Source of the DNA: Planctomycetota bacterium
Lineage (GTDB): Bacteria; Planctomycetota; Planctomycetia; Planctomycetales; Planctomycetaceae
DNA: 64,000 bases
Assembly: GCA_027623235.1 (NCBI GenBank)
Contig: JAQBVJ010000009.1
Span: forward strand, 1-64,000
Direction of reading: 5' to 3'
Positions 9,431 to 19,300 of this stretch are shown piece by piece. Numbering within the stretch: the first letter of the stretch is position 1; every line of letters begins with the position of its first letter. The notes beneath the pieces are model-generated. The model worked only from the letters and a program-made list of their open reading frames with translations. It searched no databases and was not told the DNA's origin. Made by a program: the position numbers and the translations under genes.

Positions 9431-10441
9431 ATGAGCCTCGACACAAAGCAGACTCACGTCGTGCATCAGTGGAAGCACGGAAAACCCGTCATTGCCTGTT
9501 GTTTTGATCCGAAGGGGCGGTACCTGTTTACCAGCTCCGAAGATTACACGCTCCAACGCTGGAAGATGGACGACGGCAGCAAGGTTGCCTGGCCAGCTCA
9601 CGACAGCTGGGTCCGCGACATTGCTGTTCTGCCTGACGGCGAGACGGTCATCACGGCGGGCTGCGATGATCAGATCATCTACTGGCCAGTCGAGGGTGAA
9701 AAGCCGGAGCCACGTCACACGATTAAGGCTCACGAGGGCTGGGTCCGGGCGCTCGATGTAAAGAACGATGGTTCGCTGATCGCGTCTGGCGGGAATGACA
9801 ACCTCGTCAAACTTTGGGATCCGCAGGGAAAGCTCGTGCGGGAACTGAAGGGCCACGAAAGCAACGTCTACAGCGTGTTCTTTCATCCGAAAGAAGACCT
9901 GCTGCTCTCAGGCGATCTCGGTGGCATGGTCCACCAGTGGGAGGTCAAGACGGGCAATCTGGTGCGCACGTTCGAAGCGAAAGATTTGCATACCTACAAC
10001 GGCGGCCAGGGAGTCCATTACGGGGGAATTCGTGACATGGCCCTCAGCGCTGACGGAAGCATTCTCGCCTGCGTCGGACTGCACAAAGCGTCGAATCCCC
10101 TTGGAGCGGTCAACGAACCACTCATCGTGCAGTTCAACTGGTCTGACGGGAAAGAACTCCGCAAGCAGCCCGGCGAAGGCGTCAAAGGAATCGGCTGGAA
10201 GGTCGAGTTTCTGAGCGATGGCGTCGAAATCTGCGCCTCTGGCGGAAGCGGTGGAGCCTATCTGCTCTTTTTTAAGCCAACCGAAGTGAAGCCGTTTCAT
10301 CAATTGAAACTACCGGACACGATCCGAGACATGTCGCTGCACCCGGACGGACTGCAGGTCGCGACTGCTCATCACGATGGACACGTCCGGATTTCCCGGA
10401 TGGAAGCCAAAGTCGCAGACAAGCCTGCCGAGAAGAAGTAA
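9431..10441 (+). CDS. WD40-repeat beta-propeller protein
   Basis: A 336-residue protein made almost wholly of WD40 repeats. Clear blades end in YTLQRWKM, DQIIYWPV, NLVKLWDP and GMVHQWEV, each preceded by an H-x-D or similar turn (VIACCFDPKGRYLFTSSED, VRALDVKNDGSLIASGGND, VYSVFFHPKEDLLLSGD). I count six or seven blades. No signal peptide is visible, unlike its two upstream neighbours. A GGGGAA motif 7 nt before the ATG supports the start. It is the third gene of the DUF1549-DUF1501-WD40 trio, so a scaffolding role for that system is plausible but unproven. Confidence 0.85.
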   Translation: MSLDTKQTHVVHQWKHGKPVIACCFDPKGRYLFTSSEDYTLQRWKMDDGSKVAWPAHDSWVRDIAVLPDGETVITAGCDDQIIYWPVEGEKPEPRHTIKAHEGWVRALDVKNDGSLIASGGNDNLVKLWDPQGKLVRELKGHESNVYSVFFHPKEDLLLSGDLGGMVHQWEVKTGNLVRTFEAKDLHTYNGGQGVHYGGIRDMALSADGSILACVGLHKASNPLGAVNEPLIVQFNWSDGKELRKQPGEGVKGIGWKVEFLSDGVEICASGGSGGAYLLFFKPTEVKPFHQLKLPDTIRDMSLHPDGLQVATAHHDGHVRISRMEAKVADKPAEKK

Positions 10442-10489
10442 GTAGCAACGGCTTCCAAGACGCGATCCCAGCTTCGCGACGCGACCGAA

Positions 10490-13414
10490 TTACGCCTCCG
10501 GGCTTCTCCGGAGTTGCCATCGGCGAGCCAGCACAAGCATTGCTGGCAAAAGCACCAGCGAGACAAACAGGCAATTAAAAATCCCAATGACGAGCACCAG
10601 TCCCAGGCTGTAGAGACCTCGATGAGCAGCCAGCATCATGCTGCCGAAGCCGATCATCGACGTCAGAGAAGTCAGCACGATGGCGTTCATCGTGCTCGGT
10701 GACATGTGATACTGACCTCGCTGGCTGCGAAAGTCGTGAACGACGTGGACACCGTCGTCGACACCGATGCCCAGAATCAATGGCAGCACAATCAGGTTCG
10801 CTGGATTGAAGTCGACGCCAATGACAGTCAAACATCCAAACAGGAGCACTGCTCCGGCCAGCGGAGGCAAGAGTGTCACCGCACACAACAACACACTACT
10901 CCAGTCGATCGCTATGGCGAGCGAAAAGACAAGCCCGACAAAAGCTCCCACGAGGATGACCCATTCCAATTCTCCATAGATCTGTCGCTGAGCGACGGCG
11001 ATGCACGTCGTAATGACAATCGACGGAAGAACGACTCGCACGGATTTCTGATGACCAAGAAAATCCAGGACGAGCACAAAGGCCACTGCAATCAACGCGT
11101 AAACAGCGGCCTGCTGGTAGCTCTGCATGATCTGCCGCGACGCCTCGTAATTCTGCAGTGGCGTTCCCGTAGCGTCAGGATCCACAGAGCGGACGGCAGT
11201 AACGAATTTCCGCAGCGGCTCGATGTCCCAGATGGGATCTCGTGGATAAATCTGAATCAGCCAGCGGCCTTCGCGACTGATGAACCGGGTCGTCAATTCC
11301 TCGGGCAAGTCTCCCACGGAGACTGGTTCGGGGTCGGCCGATGCTCGAAGCGTCTGAAACTGGGCAAGAAGCGAAGTCGCCATTCGGTCTTGATACTGAT
11401 GAAGTATGGTGACTTGCTCATCGAGCGTCCGGTTGTCGAGTTCGTCCAGAAACCGGTTGATCGAGTCGCCTGCTGAAGCCGCTGCCTCACCAGGCTGAGC
11501 CGACACGATTTTCAGCAGACGCTCGAACAATTCTCCGATCTGATCTGGCCGAACCGTCTCTGGAACCGGAAGGGACTCCGGCAGTCGAGCCAGTTGGGCG
11601 TGAAACGCCTGCACCAGCAGCGAGGTCTCTTCAGGCGGATGCTCGGGAATTCGTGAGCCGAGTTCTTCGACATGGTCCACTTCTGGCAGTTTCAGAAACT
11701 GATTCCGCAACTCGCGAACTTCTTCTGCCGAGCCTGCCAGCGAAACCGCAAACAGCAGTGATCCCTGACCGTCGCGCTTCTGTCGCTCCATGTCGTGAAA
11801 AATGCGTCGCTGAATCTCAACGGACTCAATTCCGTCAGCCTGAAGGTTCAGCAGATTGTAGTCGTAGCCGACTCGGGGAATGATTCGTCCGTTCTCATCG
11901 AGCTCGACTGCCTTCCACACAGCAAGACCCAGGACAAGAAACGAAGCCAGCACGGCAACGCCCGGGTGTCGGGCGATCACGTTTCGCAGGAGTGATCCCT
12001 GAAACGGCACGGGCAGCCTCGCGGGCTCAGTCCGTCGATCGGCCACCACGATCAAAGCCGGGAGAACACAAAACGTCGCCAGGGCGCAGAAAATAACTCC
12101 ACCGCCAGCAATCAGCCCGAGCTCTGCAACACCAAGGAAATCTGTAAACCCAGCACAGAAGAATGCCAGCGACGTTGTCGCTGCAGCCGTAAGGATTCCA
12201 ACGCCGACACTTGCGGAGGTCTCTCCCAGGGCCTCTTTCAGTGACAGCGATCGGTGTCGAAGTTCCAGGTAACGGGCGAGGTAGTGGATTCCGAAGTCGA
12301 TCCCCAGTCCGATGAGAATCGCAGCAAACGAAACCGAAAGGATATTCAAATGCCCGATCGCGAGCGTTGTGTAGCCGAAGGTCCAACACATGGCGACAGC
12401 CAGCATGATCAAAGCGAGTATCGGATGCCGTACGCCGCGAAACCCAAGGAGCAACAGTACGCCGGCTCCGAAAAACGAAACAAGCGATGCGGTGACCATA
12501 TCGCTCTGCGACCGCCTCATTTCGTCACTCTCTAAAACCGGAATTCCAGTGAGTCCAATGCGAACGGATTTGTGCCTGATCGAGGCTTCGTGAATCAACT
12601 CGCGCATTCGCGAGATCGCCGAGGCGGCTCCGTCAAAGTCCTCTTTCTGCTGGACGGGACGAGCCTTCAGGAACCCGATCGTTCCCGAGTCGTTCATCAG
12701 GTAAACGACCTGGTCACCGGCTCCCCTGAGCTCCGGCGACACGCTCATCACTTCAGGCCACGGTGAATGGAAACGCGATTCTCGACAAAATAATTCGAGA
12801 CTGTCTGCAAGCTGTGACAGTTGCCTGACCTGATCCTGAGTCTGAGTCTGCTCAGTCGGCTGTTTCTCCGGCACTTGTTCGCTCAGCTGAAAAAGCAACC
12901 CGTTCGCAATTCCTTCAAGTGAAAGCTGCGAGTCTCCCTCAAGAATTGGCCGAAACTCTTTCAGCTTCATGAGCCCGTTCTCAAGTTGAGACGGGCTCAG
13001 ATACTGAAGCCCCTTACTGCGAAGGTGTCCGGCCTCAGCCCGGTAAAGTACGTGACTGAAGAATCCTGCTTCGGTTCGAAGCCGCTCGCCGAGATCTTCC
13101 TGCGCCCGCTTAATGGAATCTGGATCGTCGGCTTCAAAAACCACGACAAGATCTGAGGCATCGCCAAATGCTTTTGTGTACGCCGTCCATCGCTGGTGGA
13201 ATTCTGCCGACGGATTAATCAGATCGGCTCGGTTCGTCCGAAACTCCATCCACAGCAAAGTGGCGACAGTCGAAACGACCGCCAATGAAAATGTTGCAGC
13301 CAGCCAGAGGATCGGACGCTCGACGACAGCATTTGTGACGCGGCGCAGAAAATGATCGGCCCCGCCATTCGGAAGAGAGCCGTCAAGTTGCGAGTCCGGG
13401 AGTCCGTACGCCAT
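10490..13414 (-). CDS. RND/MMPL-family transporter (HpnN-like)
   Basis: A 974-residue membrane transporter of the RND superfamily, MMPL branch. It shows the duplicated layout: one membrane segment near residue 35 (PILWLAATFSLAVVSTVATLL), a large extracytoplasmic domain, five segments (~300-450, including LIGLGIDFGIHYLARYLELR), then a second single segment, a second loop, and a second five-segment block (~770-960, including LILGIGVDDGVHVVHDFRSQRG). The matched GIDFGIHY and GVDDGVHV motifs lie in the fourth helices, where proton-relay acids are expected. The closest named type is the hopanoid-linked exporter HpnN, but no hopanoid genes lie nearby, so the cargo is open. Confidence 0.85.
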   Translation of the reverse strand: MAYGLPDSQLDGSLPNGGADHFLRRVTNAVVERPILWLAATFSLAVVSTVATLLWMEFRTNRADLINPSAEFHQRWTAYTKAFGDASDLVVVFEADDPDSIKRAQEDLGERLRTEAGFFSHVLYRAEAGHLRSKGLQYLSPSQLENGLMKLKEFRPILEGDSQLSLEGIANGLLFQLSEQVPEKQPTEQTQTQDQVRQLSQLADSLELFCRESRFHSPWPEVMSVSPELRGAGDQVVYLMNDSGTIGFLKARPVQQKEDFDGAASAISRMRELIHEASIRHKSVRIGLTGIPVLESDEMRRSQSDMVTASLVSFFGAGVLLLLGFRGVRHPILALIMLAVAMCWTFGYTTLAIGHLNILSVSFAAILIGLGIDFGIHYLARYLELRHRSLSLKEALGETSASVGVGILTAAATTSLAFFCAGFTDFLGVAELGLIAGGGVIFCALATFCVLPALIVVADRRTEPARLPVPFQGSLLRNVIARHPGVAVLASFLVLGLAVWKAVELDENGRIIPRVGYDYNLLNLQADGIESVEIQRRIFHDMERQKRDGQGSLLFAVSLAGSAEEVRELRNQFLKLPEVDHVEELGSRIPEHPPEETSLLVQAFHAQLARLPESLPVPETVRPDQIGELFERLLKIVSAQPGEAAASAGDSINRFLDELDNRTLDEQVTILHQYQDRMATSLLAQFQTLRASADPEPVSVGDLPEELTTRFISREGRWLIQIYPRDPIWDIEPLRKFVTAVRSVDPDATGTPLQNYEASRQIMQSYQQAAVYALIAVAFVLVLDFLGHQKSVRVVLPSIVITTCIAVAQRQIYGELEWVILVGAFVGLVFSLAIAIDWSSVLLCAVTLLPPLAGAVLLFGCLTVIGVDFNPANLIVLPLILGIGVDDGVHVVHDFRSQRGQYHMSPSTMNAIVLTSLTSMIGFGSMMLAAHRGLYSLGLVLVIGIFNCLFVSLVLLPAMLVLARRWQLRRSPEA

Positions 13415-13485
13415 CGGCCACTCGTATCATCCGTGCTCGTGTGTATCTGCCAGCAGGCAGGCATCGATTCTTTTCTGCCAATACC

Positions 13486-14427
13486 TTAGCCAAACAGTCC
13501 GCTGACCGAATCATTTCGATGAATGCGGCGGATCGCCTCTCCAAGCAAAGGTGCCACCGAGACGACTCGAAACTTATCGATCATGGTGGCAATCGGAAGG
13601 CTGTTCGTGACGACAACTTCTTTGATAGGAGCGTCACGAAGCCGCTCAATCGCCTTCCCGCAAAAGACCGCGTGCGTACCACTGACGTAAATCTCTCGAG
13701 CTCCGTGCTGCTTCGCCACTTCGGCCGCTCCGACAATTGACCCGGCTGTCGAGATCATGTCATCAAACAGGAGCGCCACCTTTCCCTCGATTGGGCCACC
13801 GATGAGGTTCGCCTGACGGGTTTCCGTCGCACTCGTACGCCGCTTGTCAACAATCGCCAGCTGCCCGCCAAGATTATTCTGGTGCGCAAGAGCTCGCTTG
13901 ATGCTCCCTTCATCCGGGCTGATGATCACGAGCTCATCCTCCGGAATTTCAAGCGATTTGAAGTACTCATCGAGTGTCCTCGCCGCGTAAAGGTGATCGA
14001 CCGGGACATCAAAGAACCCTTGAATCTGCGCGGCGTGCAGATCCATTGTGACAACTCGACCGGCACCAGCCTTCGTGATCAGATTTGCGACGAGTTTGGC
14101 CGTAATCGGAACCCGGCCGGCATCCTTGCGGTCCTGTCGGGCATAACCGAAATACGGAATCACCGTCGTGATCCGCTCGGCGCTCGCGCGGACGCAAGCG
14201 TCAATCATGACCAGCAATTCCATCAAGTTGTCGTTGACGGGTGGCCCGGTCGGCTGAATGAGGAAGACATCGCGACCGCGGACATTCTCGTTGAGCTGGC
14301 AGCTGATCTCGCCGTCCGGAAAGTCGGCAAGACTGACGGCACCAAGTTCAAGCCCGAGATACCCCGCAATCTCCACCGCGAGTTCTCTGTGAGCCCGTCC
14401 ACTAAATAATACAAGTCGCTCATGCAT
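13486..14427 (-). CDS. prs: ribose-phosphate pyrophosphokinase
   Basis: Makes PRPP from ribose 5-phosphate and ATP, feeding nucleotide, His and Trp synthesis. The 313 residues match class I enzymes. Visible motifs are FSGRAHRELAVEIA at the start, FPDGEISCQLNENVRGRDVFLIQ, IPYFGYARQDRK with the ATP-binding region, the flexible loop VDKRRTSATE, and the PRPP-binding loop VALLFDDMISTAGSI. It lies downstream of the ribosomal operon, but an intrinsic terminator separates them, so it probably has its own promoter in the ~115 nt upstream. Confidence 0.96.
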   Translation of the reverse strand: MHERLVLFSGRAHRELAVEIAGYLGLELGAVSLADFPDGEISCQLNENVRGRDVFLIQPTGPPVNDNLMELLVMIDACVRASAERITTVIPYFGYARQDRKDAGRVPITAKLVANLITKAGAGRVVTMDLHAAQIQGFFDVPVDHLYAARTLDEYFKSLEIPEDELVIISPDEGSIKRALAHQNNLGGQLAIVDKRRTSATETRQANLIGGPIEGKVALLFDDMISTAGSIVGAAEVAKQHGAREIYVSGTHAVFCGKAIERLRDAPIKEVVVTNSLPIATMIDKFRVVSVAPLLGEAIRRIHRNDSVSGLFG

Positions 14428-14543
14428 GGTACGCCGCCGAAAGCAGAATCAAACGAACGCAGGCATGTTGGCAACCGCGAATCGACCTTTCAATCCCGTT
14501 GGAAAAATCGAACTTCTGACAGAAGCCTCACTGCAGTCTCAAC

Positions 14544-14573
14544 AAAAAAAGCCGCGCCCATGGGACACGGCTT
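14544..14573 (-). terminator. intrinsic terminator of the ribosomal superoperon
   Basis: Read on the minus strand, AAGCCGTG pairs with CGCGGCTT (one T-G pair) around a loop, followed by a run of seven T. It lies 30 nt past the rplQ stop and before prs. It marks the end of the long S10-spc-alpha transcription unit. Confidence 0.9.
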
Positions 14574-14603
14574 GTGCGAATTGTTCTGAGCCCCGAACGA
14601 GTC

Positions 14604-15299
14604 CTACTCCCCTGCTTTCTCCTGCGCTAAAGTCTCGTCGTCGGATGGTGCAACGTCATCGGGTGATCCTGCCGTGTCCGACGCCTCAACGGCAGATGCG
14701 ATGTCATTACCCTTAGACTCCTCGGGAGTTGCCTCATCCTTCACCGCAAGCGACCCCTTCTTCGAAGTCTTCACCCTGTCGTTCTCGCCGACAAACTCGA
14801 TCAGTGCCTGTTGGCCAGCATCGCCAAGGCGAACCGTCGCCAGTTTAACAACTCGCGTGTATCCACCGTTTCGGCCTACGAACCGGTCGGCGAGGTCACT
14901 GAAGAGAATGTCGACTGCTTGTCGGTCCCGCAAGGTTGCAAATGCCCGCCGACGGAGGGCGACGGCCGGAGCCATCGCCTGATTCCACGCCTGCCACTTT
15001 TCGGAGTTTCTCCATTCCTTCCAGCCATCGCTTCCCTTTTCCGCATCGGTCGCGAATTCCTGCGCTTTCTGCTCGTAATTAGCCGCTTTCTTGGCGAGTG
15101 TAATCAGCTTCTCAATCCGTGGACGAAGCTCTTTCGCTTTTGGAACGGTCGTAATGATCCGTCCGGCCACCTTTGGACGATTCTCCACGTCCTCAGCGGG
15201 GTCTAAAGTCTTGATCAGGCTCGTTGCCATATTTCGGAACATGGCCTTGCGGTGCGAAGCATTCCGCCCCAGCTTCCGGCCTCTCATTCGGTGACGCAT
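14604..15299 (-). CDS. rplQ: 50S ribosomal protein L17 with internal insertion and acidic tail
   Basis: Large-subunit protein near the exit tunnel. The start [20 protein letters not shown] is the classical L17 N-terminus, so I use the ATG at 15299 (GAGGGG about 8 nt upstream) rather than the longer frame. The core continues with [17 protein letters not shown] and later [18 protein letters not shown]...[11 protein letters not shown]. Between them lie about 40 extra residues ([10 protein letters not shown]...[11 protein letters not shown]), and after IEFVGE there is an acidic tail of about 55 residues. The total is 231 residues against ~120 in Escherichia coli. It is the last gene of the operon. 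Confidence 0.95.
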   Translation of the reverse strand: MRHRMRGRKLGRNASHRKAMFRNMATSLIKTLDPAEDVENRPKVAGRIITTVPKAKELRPRIEKLITLAKKAANYEQKAQEFATDAEKGSDGWKEWRNSEKWQAWNQAMAPAVALRRRAFATLRDRQAVDILFSDLADRFVGRNGGYTRVVKLATVRLGDAGQQALIEFVGENDRVKTSKKGSLAVKDEATPEESKGNDIASAVEASDTAGSPDDVAPSDDETLAQEKAGE

Positions 15300-15392
15300 T
15301 ACAAAACCCCTCTGATACCTGCCAATTTCACTGGCCGGCAACCGTAATAACTTCGCAAATGAATTTGACTGGACGATCAATTCAAATTGAGA

Positions 15393-16400
15393 CTATCGCC
15401 CCTGAGCGGGAACCTTCATCCCCAGCTTCAGGTTGATCACGCCAAGACGCTCCCGCACTTCCACCAGAGTCGTCTCACCAAAGTTCCGAACCTGAAGCAG
15501 CGCATCTTCACTGCGACTGACCAGATCGCGAACAGTATTAATCCCTTCTGACTCCAGACAATTCGTGGCACGAACTGACAGGTTCAGTTCGGCCAGACTC
15601 TGATTCAACTTTTCTTCCAACTCCAGATCGATTGGCGAATAACCAGTCGCTTCCATCATTCCGCGAAGGCCCCCCTCAGGGCTGACTTCCGGACCCGGCT
15701 CTCGATAGGAGATGAACGGGTTGAGATGCTTACGAAGGATTTTTGCGGCCTCGACGAGTGCCATCTCGGGAGAGACTGTGCCGTTCGTCCAGACTTCCAT
15801 CACCAGTCGGTCATAATTCGTCCGTTGACCAACTCGTGTCTCCTCCACCTGATGCCGCACCCGGACGACAGGTGAAAACGTCGCATCAAGCGGAATAACA
15901 CCGGGATCCACACCTTCGTTGTATCGCTCAATCGCCGGGACATAACCTCGCCCGGTCTCAACGGTCAGCTCAACGCTGAACGGCACGTCATCGGTCATTG
16001 TCGCAATGACCAGGTCGCGGTTGGCGACTTCGACCTGATCATCGGTAATGATATCGGCCGCAGTCACAACCCCACGCTCGTGCTTATCAATTCTGACTAT
16101 CTTCGGGCCCGAGCCGTGGTGTTTCAGAACGACAGATTTGAGATTAAGGCAGATGTCCGTTACATCCTCAACCACACCAGGAATCGTCGTGAACTCGTGT
16201 TGAATACCCTGAATCCGTGCCTGTGTGACAGCAGCTCCTTCAAGGCTTGACAGCAGAATTCGACGAAGACTGTTCCCAATGGTATGCCCGAACCCACGTT
16301 CGAATGGTTCTGCCACGAAACGCCCGTACTCAGGCGTCAGTACTTCGCGGTCCGGTACAACACGACTCGGCAGTTCGAATCCACGCCAGCGAATACGCAT
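15393..16400 (-). CDS. rpoA: DNA-directed RNA polymerase subunit alpha
   Basis: Dimerises to start RNA polymerase assembly and contacts promoter UP elements and activators. The 335 residues show the N-terminal domain with [27 protein letters not shown], then [29 protein letters not shown], a linker, and the C-terminal DNA-binding domain [38 protein letters not shown]. It follows rpsK directly; the rpsD gene that usually lies between rpsK and rpoA is absent. Confidence 0.97.
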   Translation of the reverse strand: MRIRWRGFELPSRVVPDREVLTPEYGRFVAEPFERGFGHTIGNSLRRILLSSLEGAAVTQARIQGIQHEFTTIPGVVEDVTDICLNLKSVVLKHHGSGPKIVRIDKHERGVVTAADIITDDQVEVANRDLVIATMTDDVPFSVELTVETGRGYVPAIERYNEGVDPGVIPLDATFSPVVRVRHQVEETRVGQRTNYDRLVMEVWTNGTVSPEMALVEAAKILRKHLNPFISYREPGPEVSPEGGLRGMMEATGYSPIDLELEEKLNQSLAELNLSVRATNCLESEGINTVRDLVSRSEDALLQVRNFGETTLVEVRERLGVINLKLGMKVPAQGR

Positions 16401-16452
16401 GTCAGATACTCCAGATGAAAGGTGAGCCGGAAATCACAGGCCGACTCCAATG

Positions 16453-16833
16453 TCAGACACGCCGTTTCTTAGGTGGCCGGCAGCCATTATGCGGAAGCGG
16501 CGTCACGTCTTCAATAACTCGGATAGTAATGCCAGACCCCTGTAGGCCAGTGATAGCACTTTCGCGCCCGGCACCTGGCCCCTTCACCTTTACTTCGAGT
16601 TCCTTGACACCAAACTTCGCTGCTCGCTCGGCGCAGATCTCTGCAGCCCTCTGAGCAGCAAACGGTGTACTCTTCCGGCTTCCTTTGAAACCGGACGTTC
16701 CCGACGTCGCCCAGCATAAGACGTCGCCACTTGTATCCGTGATCGTCACCAATGTGTTATTGAACGTCGCTTTAACATGAGCGACGGCCTTTGTGACATT
16801 CTTTCGAACGCGTCTTCGCTTTGATTTCGCCAT
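16453..16833 (-). CDS. rpsK: 30S ribosomal protein S11
   Basis: Platform protein of the small subunit close to the mRNA exit site. The 126 residues start with a basic [13 protein letters not shown] and continue with [45 protein letters not shown], then [14 protein letters not shown] and the C-terminal [17 protein letters not shown] pattern (here VTPLPHNG). Length and motifs are standard. It lies between rpsM and rpoA in the alpha part of the superoperon. Confidence 0.97.
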   Translation of the reverse strand: MAKSKRRRVRKNVTKAVAHVKATFNNTLVTITDTSGDVLCWATSGTSGFKGSRKSTPFAAQRAAEICAERAAKFGVKELEVKVKGPGAGRESAITGLQGSGITIRVIEDVTPLPHNGCRPPKKRRV

Positions 16834-16874
16834 TATTTGTACTCCCCCGAGCGATGCCCAAACGCAACCCCCGC

Positions 16875-17261
16875 CTAGTGTTTCATGTCCTTAACGCCCT
16901 TTTTACCCGCAACAGTCTTTTTGACTCCCTTGCGAGTTCGAGCATTTGTTCTTGTCCTCTGCCCGCGAACGGGAAGACTCCGACGGTGCCGAATTCCCCG
17001 GTAGCACCGAATCTCACGAAGCCTCGCGATATTCTGTTGTACTTGGCGTCGCAACTGTCCCTCAACAACCAACTCCTTATCGAGGTAGTTATTGAGCCGA
17101 GCGACATCGTCCTCGGCGAGACTCGAAGCTTTCGCCTGCGGGTCGACATTCAACGTGTAGCAAATGTCAACGGCCGTTGCTCGACCGATCCCGTAAAGGT
17201 AGGTCAGCGAAATATAAGTCGGCTTGTCATTCGGAAGGTCGACACCGAGAATACGCGGCAT
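16875..17261 (-). CDS. rpsM: 30S ribosomal protein S13
   Basis: Head protein of the small subunit that contacts the P-site tRNA and the B1 bridges. The start [26 protein letters not shown] at 17261 is the family N-terminus. The helix-two-turns-helix region and the [28 protein letters not shown] signature follow. The 128 residues are normal. An upstream frame extension is rejected because it lies inside rpmJ in another frame; only 4 nt separate the rpmJ stop from this ATG. Confidence 0.96.
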   Translation of the reverse strand: MPRILGVDLPNDKPTYISLTYLYGIGRATAVDICYTLNVDPQAKASSLAEDDVARLNNYLDKELVVEGQLRRQVQQNIARLREIRCYRGIRHRRSLPVRGQRTRTNARTRKGVKKTVAGKKGVKDMKH

Positions 17262-17265
17262 TTTA

Positions 17266-17382
17266 TTATCCCTGTCGCTGTTTGTGCTTCGGGCTGGCTG
17301 CACAGATCACGTACACTTTGCCGCGCCGCCTGACGATTTTGCACTGTTCACAGATTCTTTTGATACTTGATCGAACTTTCAT
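17266..17382 (-). CDS. rpmJ: 50S ribosomal protein L36
   Basis: A 38-residue zinc-ribbon protein of the large subunit, shorter than most ORF-length cut-offs. Translation from the ATG at 17382 gives [19 protein letters not shown], then [19 protein letters not shown] and TAA. The zinc ligands Cys-x2-Cys...Cys...His are all present (CEQC, C in VICAA, H in PKHKQ), so this is the zinc-binding paralogue type. It sits between secY and rpsM as in most bacteria, but infA, which usually follows it, is absent here. Confidence 0.95.
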   Translation of the reverse strand: MKVRSSIKRICEQCKIVRRRGKVYVICAASPKHKQRQG

Positions 17383-17427
17383 CAACGTTCTCTTTGCTTC
17401 GGCTAGGAGCCGTGAGTAAACACAGGA

Positions 17428-18792
17428 CTAACTATCCGACTCCAGCAAGCCAGGATAGTTACGTGTAATTAGGTGGCTGTCGATTTTTTGCACTAAGTCA
17501 AGCGCCACTGACACGACAATCAGCAATCCCGTCCCACCATAAAAGCTGGCAACCAGGGGATTAACGCCCATCGCTGTTGAAATTAACGTCGGGATGATAG
17601 CGATAAGTGACAGAAATCCAGCACCAACGTAAGTGATTCTTACCATGACGTGTTCAAGGTAATTCGATGTTCGCGCTCCAGGGCGGTAACCAGGAATGAA
17701 GCTCCCATGGTCTTTGAGATTGTCTGCAATCTGTTGAGGGTTGAATGTGATGGCCGTCCAGAAGTAACAGAAGAAATAAATCAAACCCACATAGCACATT
17801 GAGTAGACGAAACCTCGACCACCACCAAATGCAGAAGACAGCAGACTCCAGATCCGAACGTCCGCAAAGTTTCCTTCAAGCCACTGAAACACAAGAAATG
17901 GGAACATCAAGAGGCTGGACGCAAAAATGATCGGCATGACACCAGCCTGATTTATCCGCAGCGGAAGAAACTGGCGTTGTCCGCCAACCTGACGACGGCC
18001 TCGAACATGTTTCGCACTTTGAATCGGAATTCGTCGCTGCCCCTGGGTGATAAGGACGACCCAGACAACAATGGCCAGGAACACTGCACCAAGGAGCAAA
18101 AACCTCTCGATACCAGTCTCGGTCCCGATCCGAACGCCGTTCCGCAGCGCGGGTTCGAACATCATCGCGCCGCCTGCGGGCATTTGAGCAATGATGCCAG
18201 CCATGATCAGCAGGCTGATCCCGTTGCCGATTCCGTATGCATCAATCTGCTCTCCAATCCACATCAGTACGACGGTGCCTGTTGTCATCCAGAAAGCGCC
18301 AATGACGAACCAATACCATGTGTTGTACTCGTCAAGTATCACCCCGGTACCAAGGAGTGCGCCGCCGGCAAGTCCTTTGATCCACATAAAGCTCTGCACC
18401 AGGCAGATAACAACCGTCGCGTAACGAGTATATTCATTAATTTTTCGGCGACCCGACTCTCCCTCTTTCTGGAGTGCCTCAAGTGGAGGGTAGACCTGTC
18501 CGAGCAGTTGGAAAATGATCGATGCCGAAATATACGGCATGATCCCTAGTCCGAAGATTGTCGCGTTTCCAACCCGTGATGCTGAGAAAAGTGCAACGAT
18601 CTGCATCACTTGGCCAAACCCGCCGTCTTCACCTTCCTGCATCTGCTTGATCTGGTCCTTCATTGCCCCCTGATCAACGAAGGGCAGCGGGATCCAGAAC
18701 CCCATCCGGTACACTGCAAGCAGCGTAATCGTGAGCAACAGCTTACGCCGCAACTCGGGGATTTTGAACAGCAGGATCAGTTTCTCGATCAT
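17428..18792 (-). CDS. secY: protein translocase subunit SecY
   Basis: The channel of the Sec translocon. The 454 residues contain ten predicted membrane segments. Recognisable stretches are KIPELRRKLLLTITLLAVYRMGFWIPLP in helix 1, LGIMPYISASIIFQLL in helix 2, GESGRRKINEYTRY, and the C5 cytosolic loop GARTSNYLEHVMVRITYVGA used by SecA and the ribosome. It lies in the spc part of the operon after rplO. adk and map, which often follow secY, are absent and rpmJ comes next. Confidence 0.97.
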   Translation of the reverse strand: MIEKLILLFKIPELRRKLLLTITLLAVYRMGFWIPLPFVDQGAMKDQIKQMQEGEDGGFGQVMQIVALFSASRVGNATIFGLGIMPYISASIIFQLLGQVYPPLEALQKEGESGRRKINEYTRYATVVICLVQSFMWIKGLAGGALLGTGVILDEYNTWYWFVIGAFWMTTGTVVLMWIGEQIDAYGIGNGISLLIMAGIIAQMPAGGAMMFEPALRNGVRIGTETGIERFLLLGAVFLAIVVWVVLITQGQRRIPIQSAKHVRGRRQVGGQRQFLPLRINQAGVMPIIFASSLLMFPFLVFQWLEGNFADVRIWSLLSSAFGGGRGFVYSMCYVGLIYFFCYFWTAITFNPQQIADNLKDHGSFIPGYRPGARTSNYLEHVMVRITYVGAGFLSLIAIIPTLISTAMGVNPLVASFYGGTGLLIVVSVALDLVQKIDSHLITRNYPGLLESDS

Positions 18793-18813
18793 CCCTCACA
18801 TCCCTGTCGGAGG

Positions 18814-19260
18814 CTAAGCCCGAACTGCAGTGCCACCGGACTTACCGATTGCCTCTTCTGCAGATGCGGAAAACGCGTGTGCCTGAACCGTCAGCTTGCT
18901 GGTGAGTTGGCCACGACCGAGGATCTTTACTTTCACTTTCCGTGAAAGTGAGAACGCAGAACGCAGTTCATCAAGAGTGACTTCCTGAACGTTCGCAAAC
19001 TGCTCATCCAACTGATCCAGATTGATCACCTTGATCGTGTCAGCGAATGCTGCGTTCGAAAAGCCTCGTTTTGCAATTCGTCGAAAGAGCGGCATCTGAC
19101 CACCCTCATAGCCGCGACGTGTACTGAAACCAGCTCGACTCCCGTCACCTTTGTGTCCGCGCGACGACGTCTTGCCACGACCACTACCGGTCCCTCGCCC
19201 AACACGTCGCTTACGACGATGTTTTTTTATTCCTTGATTTACATCAGCAAGACTAACCAT
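18814..19260 (-). CDS. rplO: 50S ribosomal protein L15
   Basis: Large-subunit assembly protein. It starts MVSLADVNQGIKKHRRKRR at 19260 and runs into the diagnostic VGRGTGSGRGKTSSRGHKGDGSRAG and GYEGGQMPLFRRIAKRGFSN. The C-terminal half is the usual VTLDELRSAF...VKILGRGQLTSKLTVQAHAFS. The 148 residues are normal. The longer frame to 19314 overlaps rpsE and is rejected; a GGGGAT motif lies 8 nt before the chosen ATG. rpmD (L30), normally between rpsE and rplO, is missing. Confidence 0.96.
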   Translation of the reverse strand: MVSLADVNQGIKKHRRKRRVGRGTGSGRGKTSSRGHKGDGSRAGFSTRRGYEGGQMPLFRRIAKRGFSNAAFADTIKVINLDQLDEQFANVQEVTLDELRSAFSLSRKVKVKILGRGQLTSKLTVQAHAFSASAEEAIGKSGGTAVRA

Positions 19261-19300
19261 GACTCTATCCCCAACTGGATCCAACGGCTCCAGAATTAAA

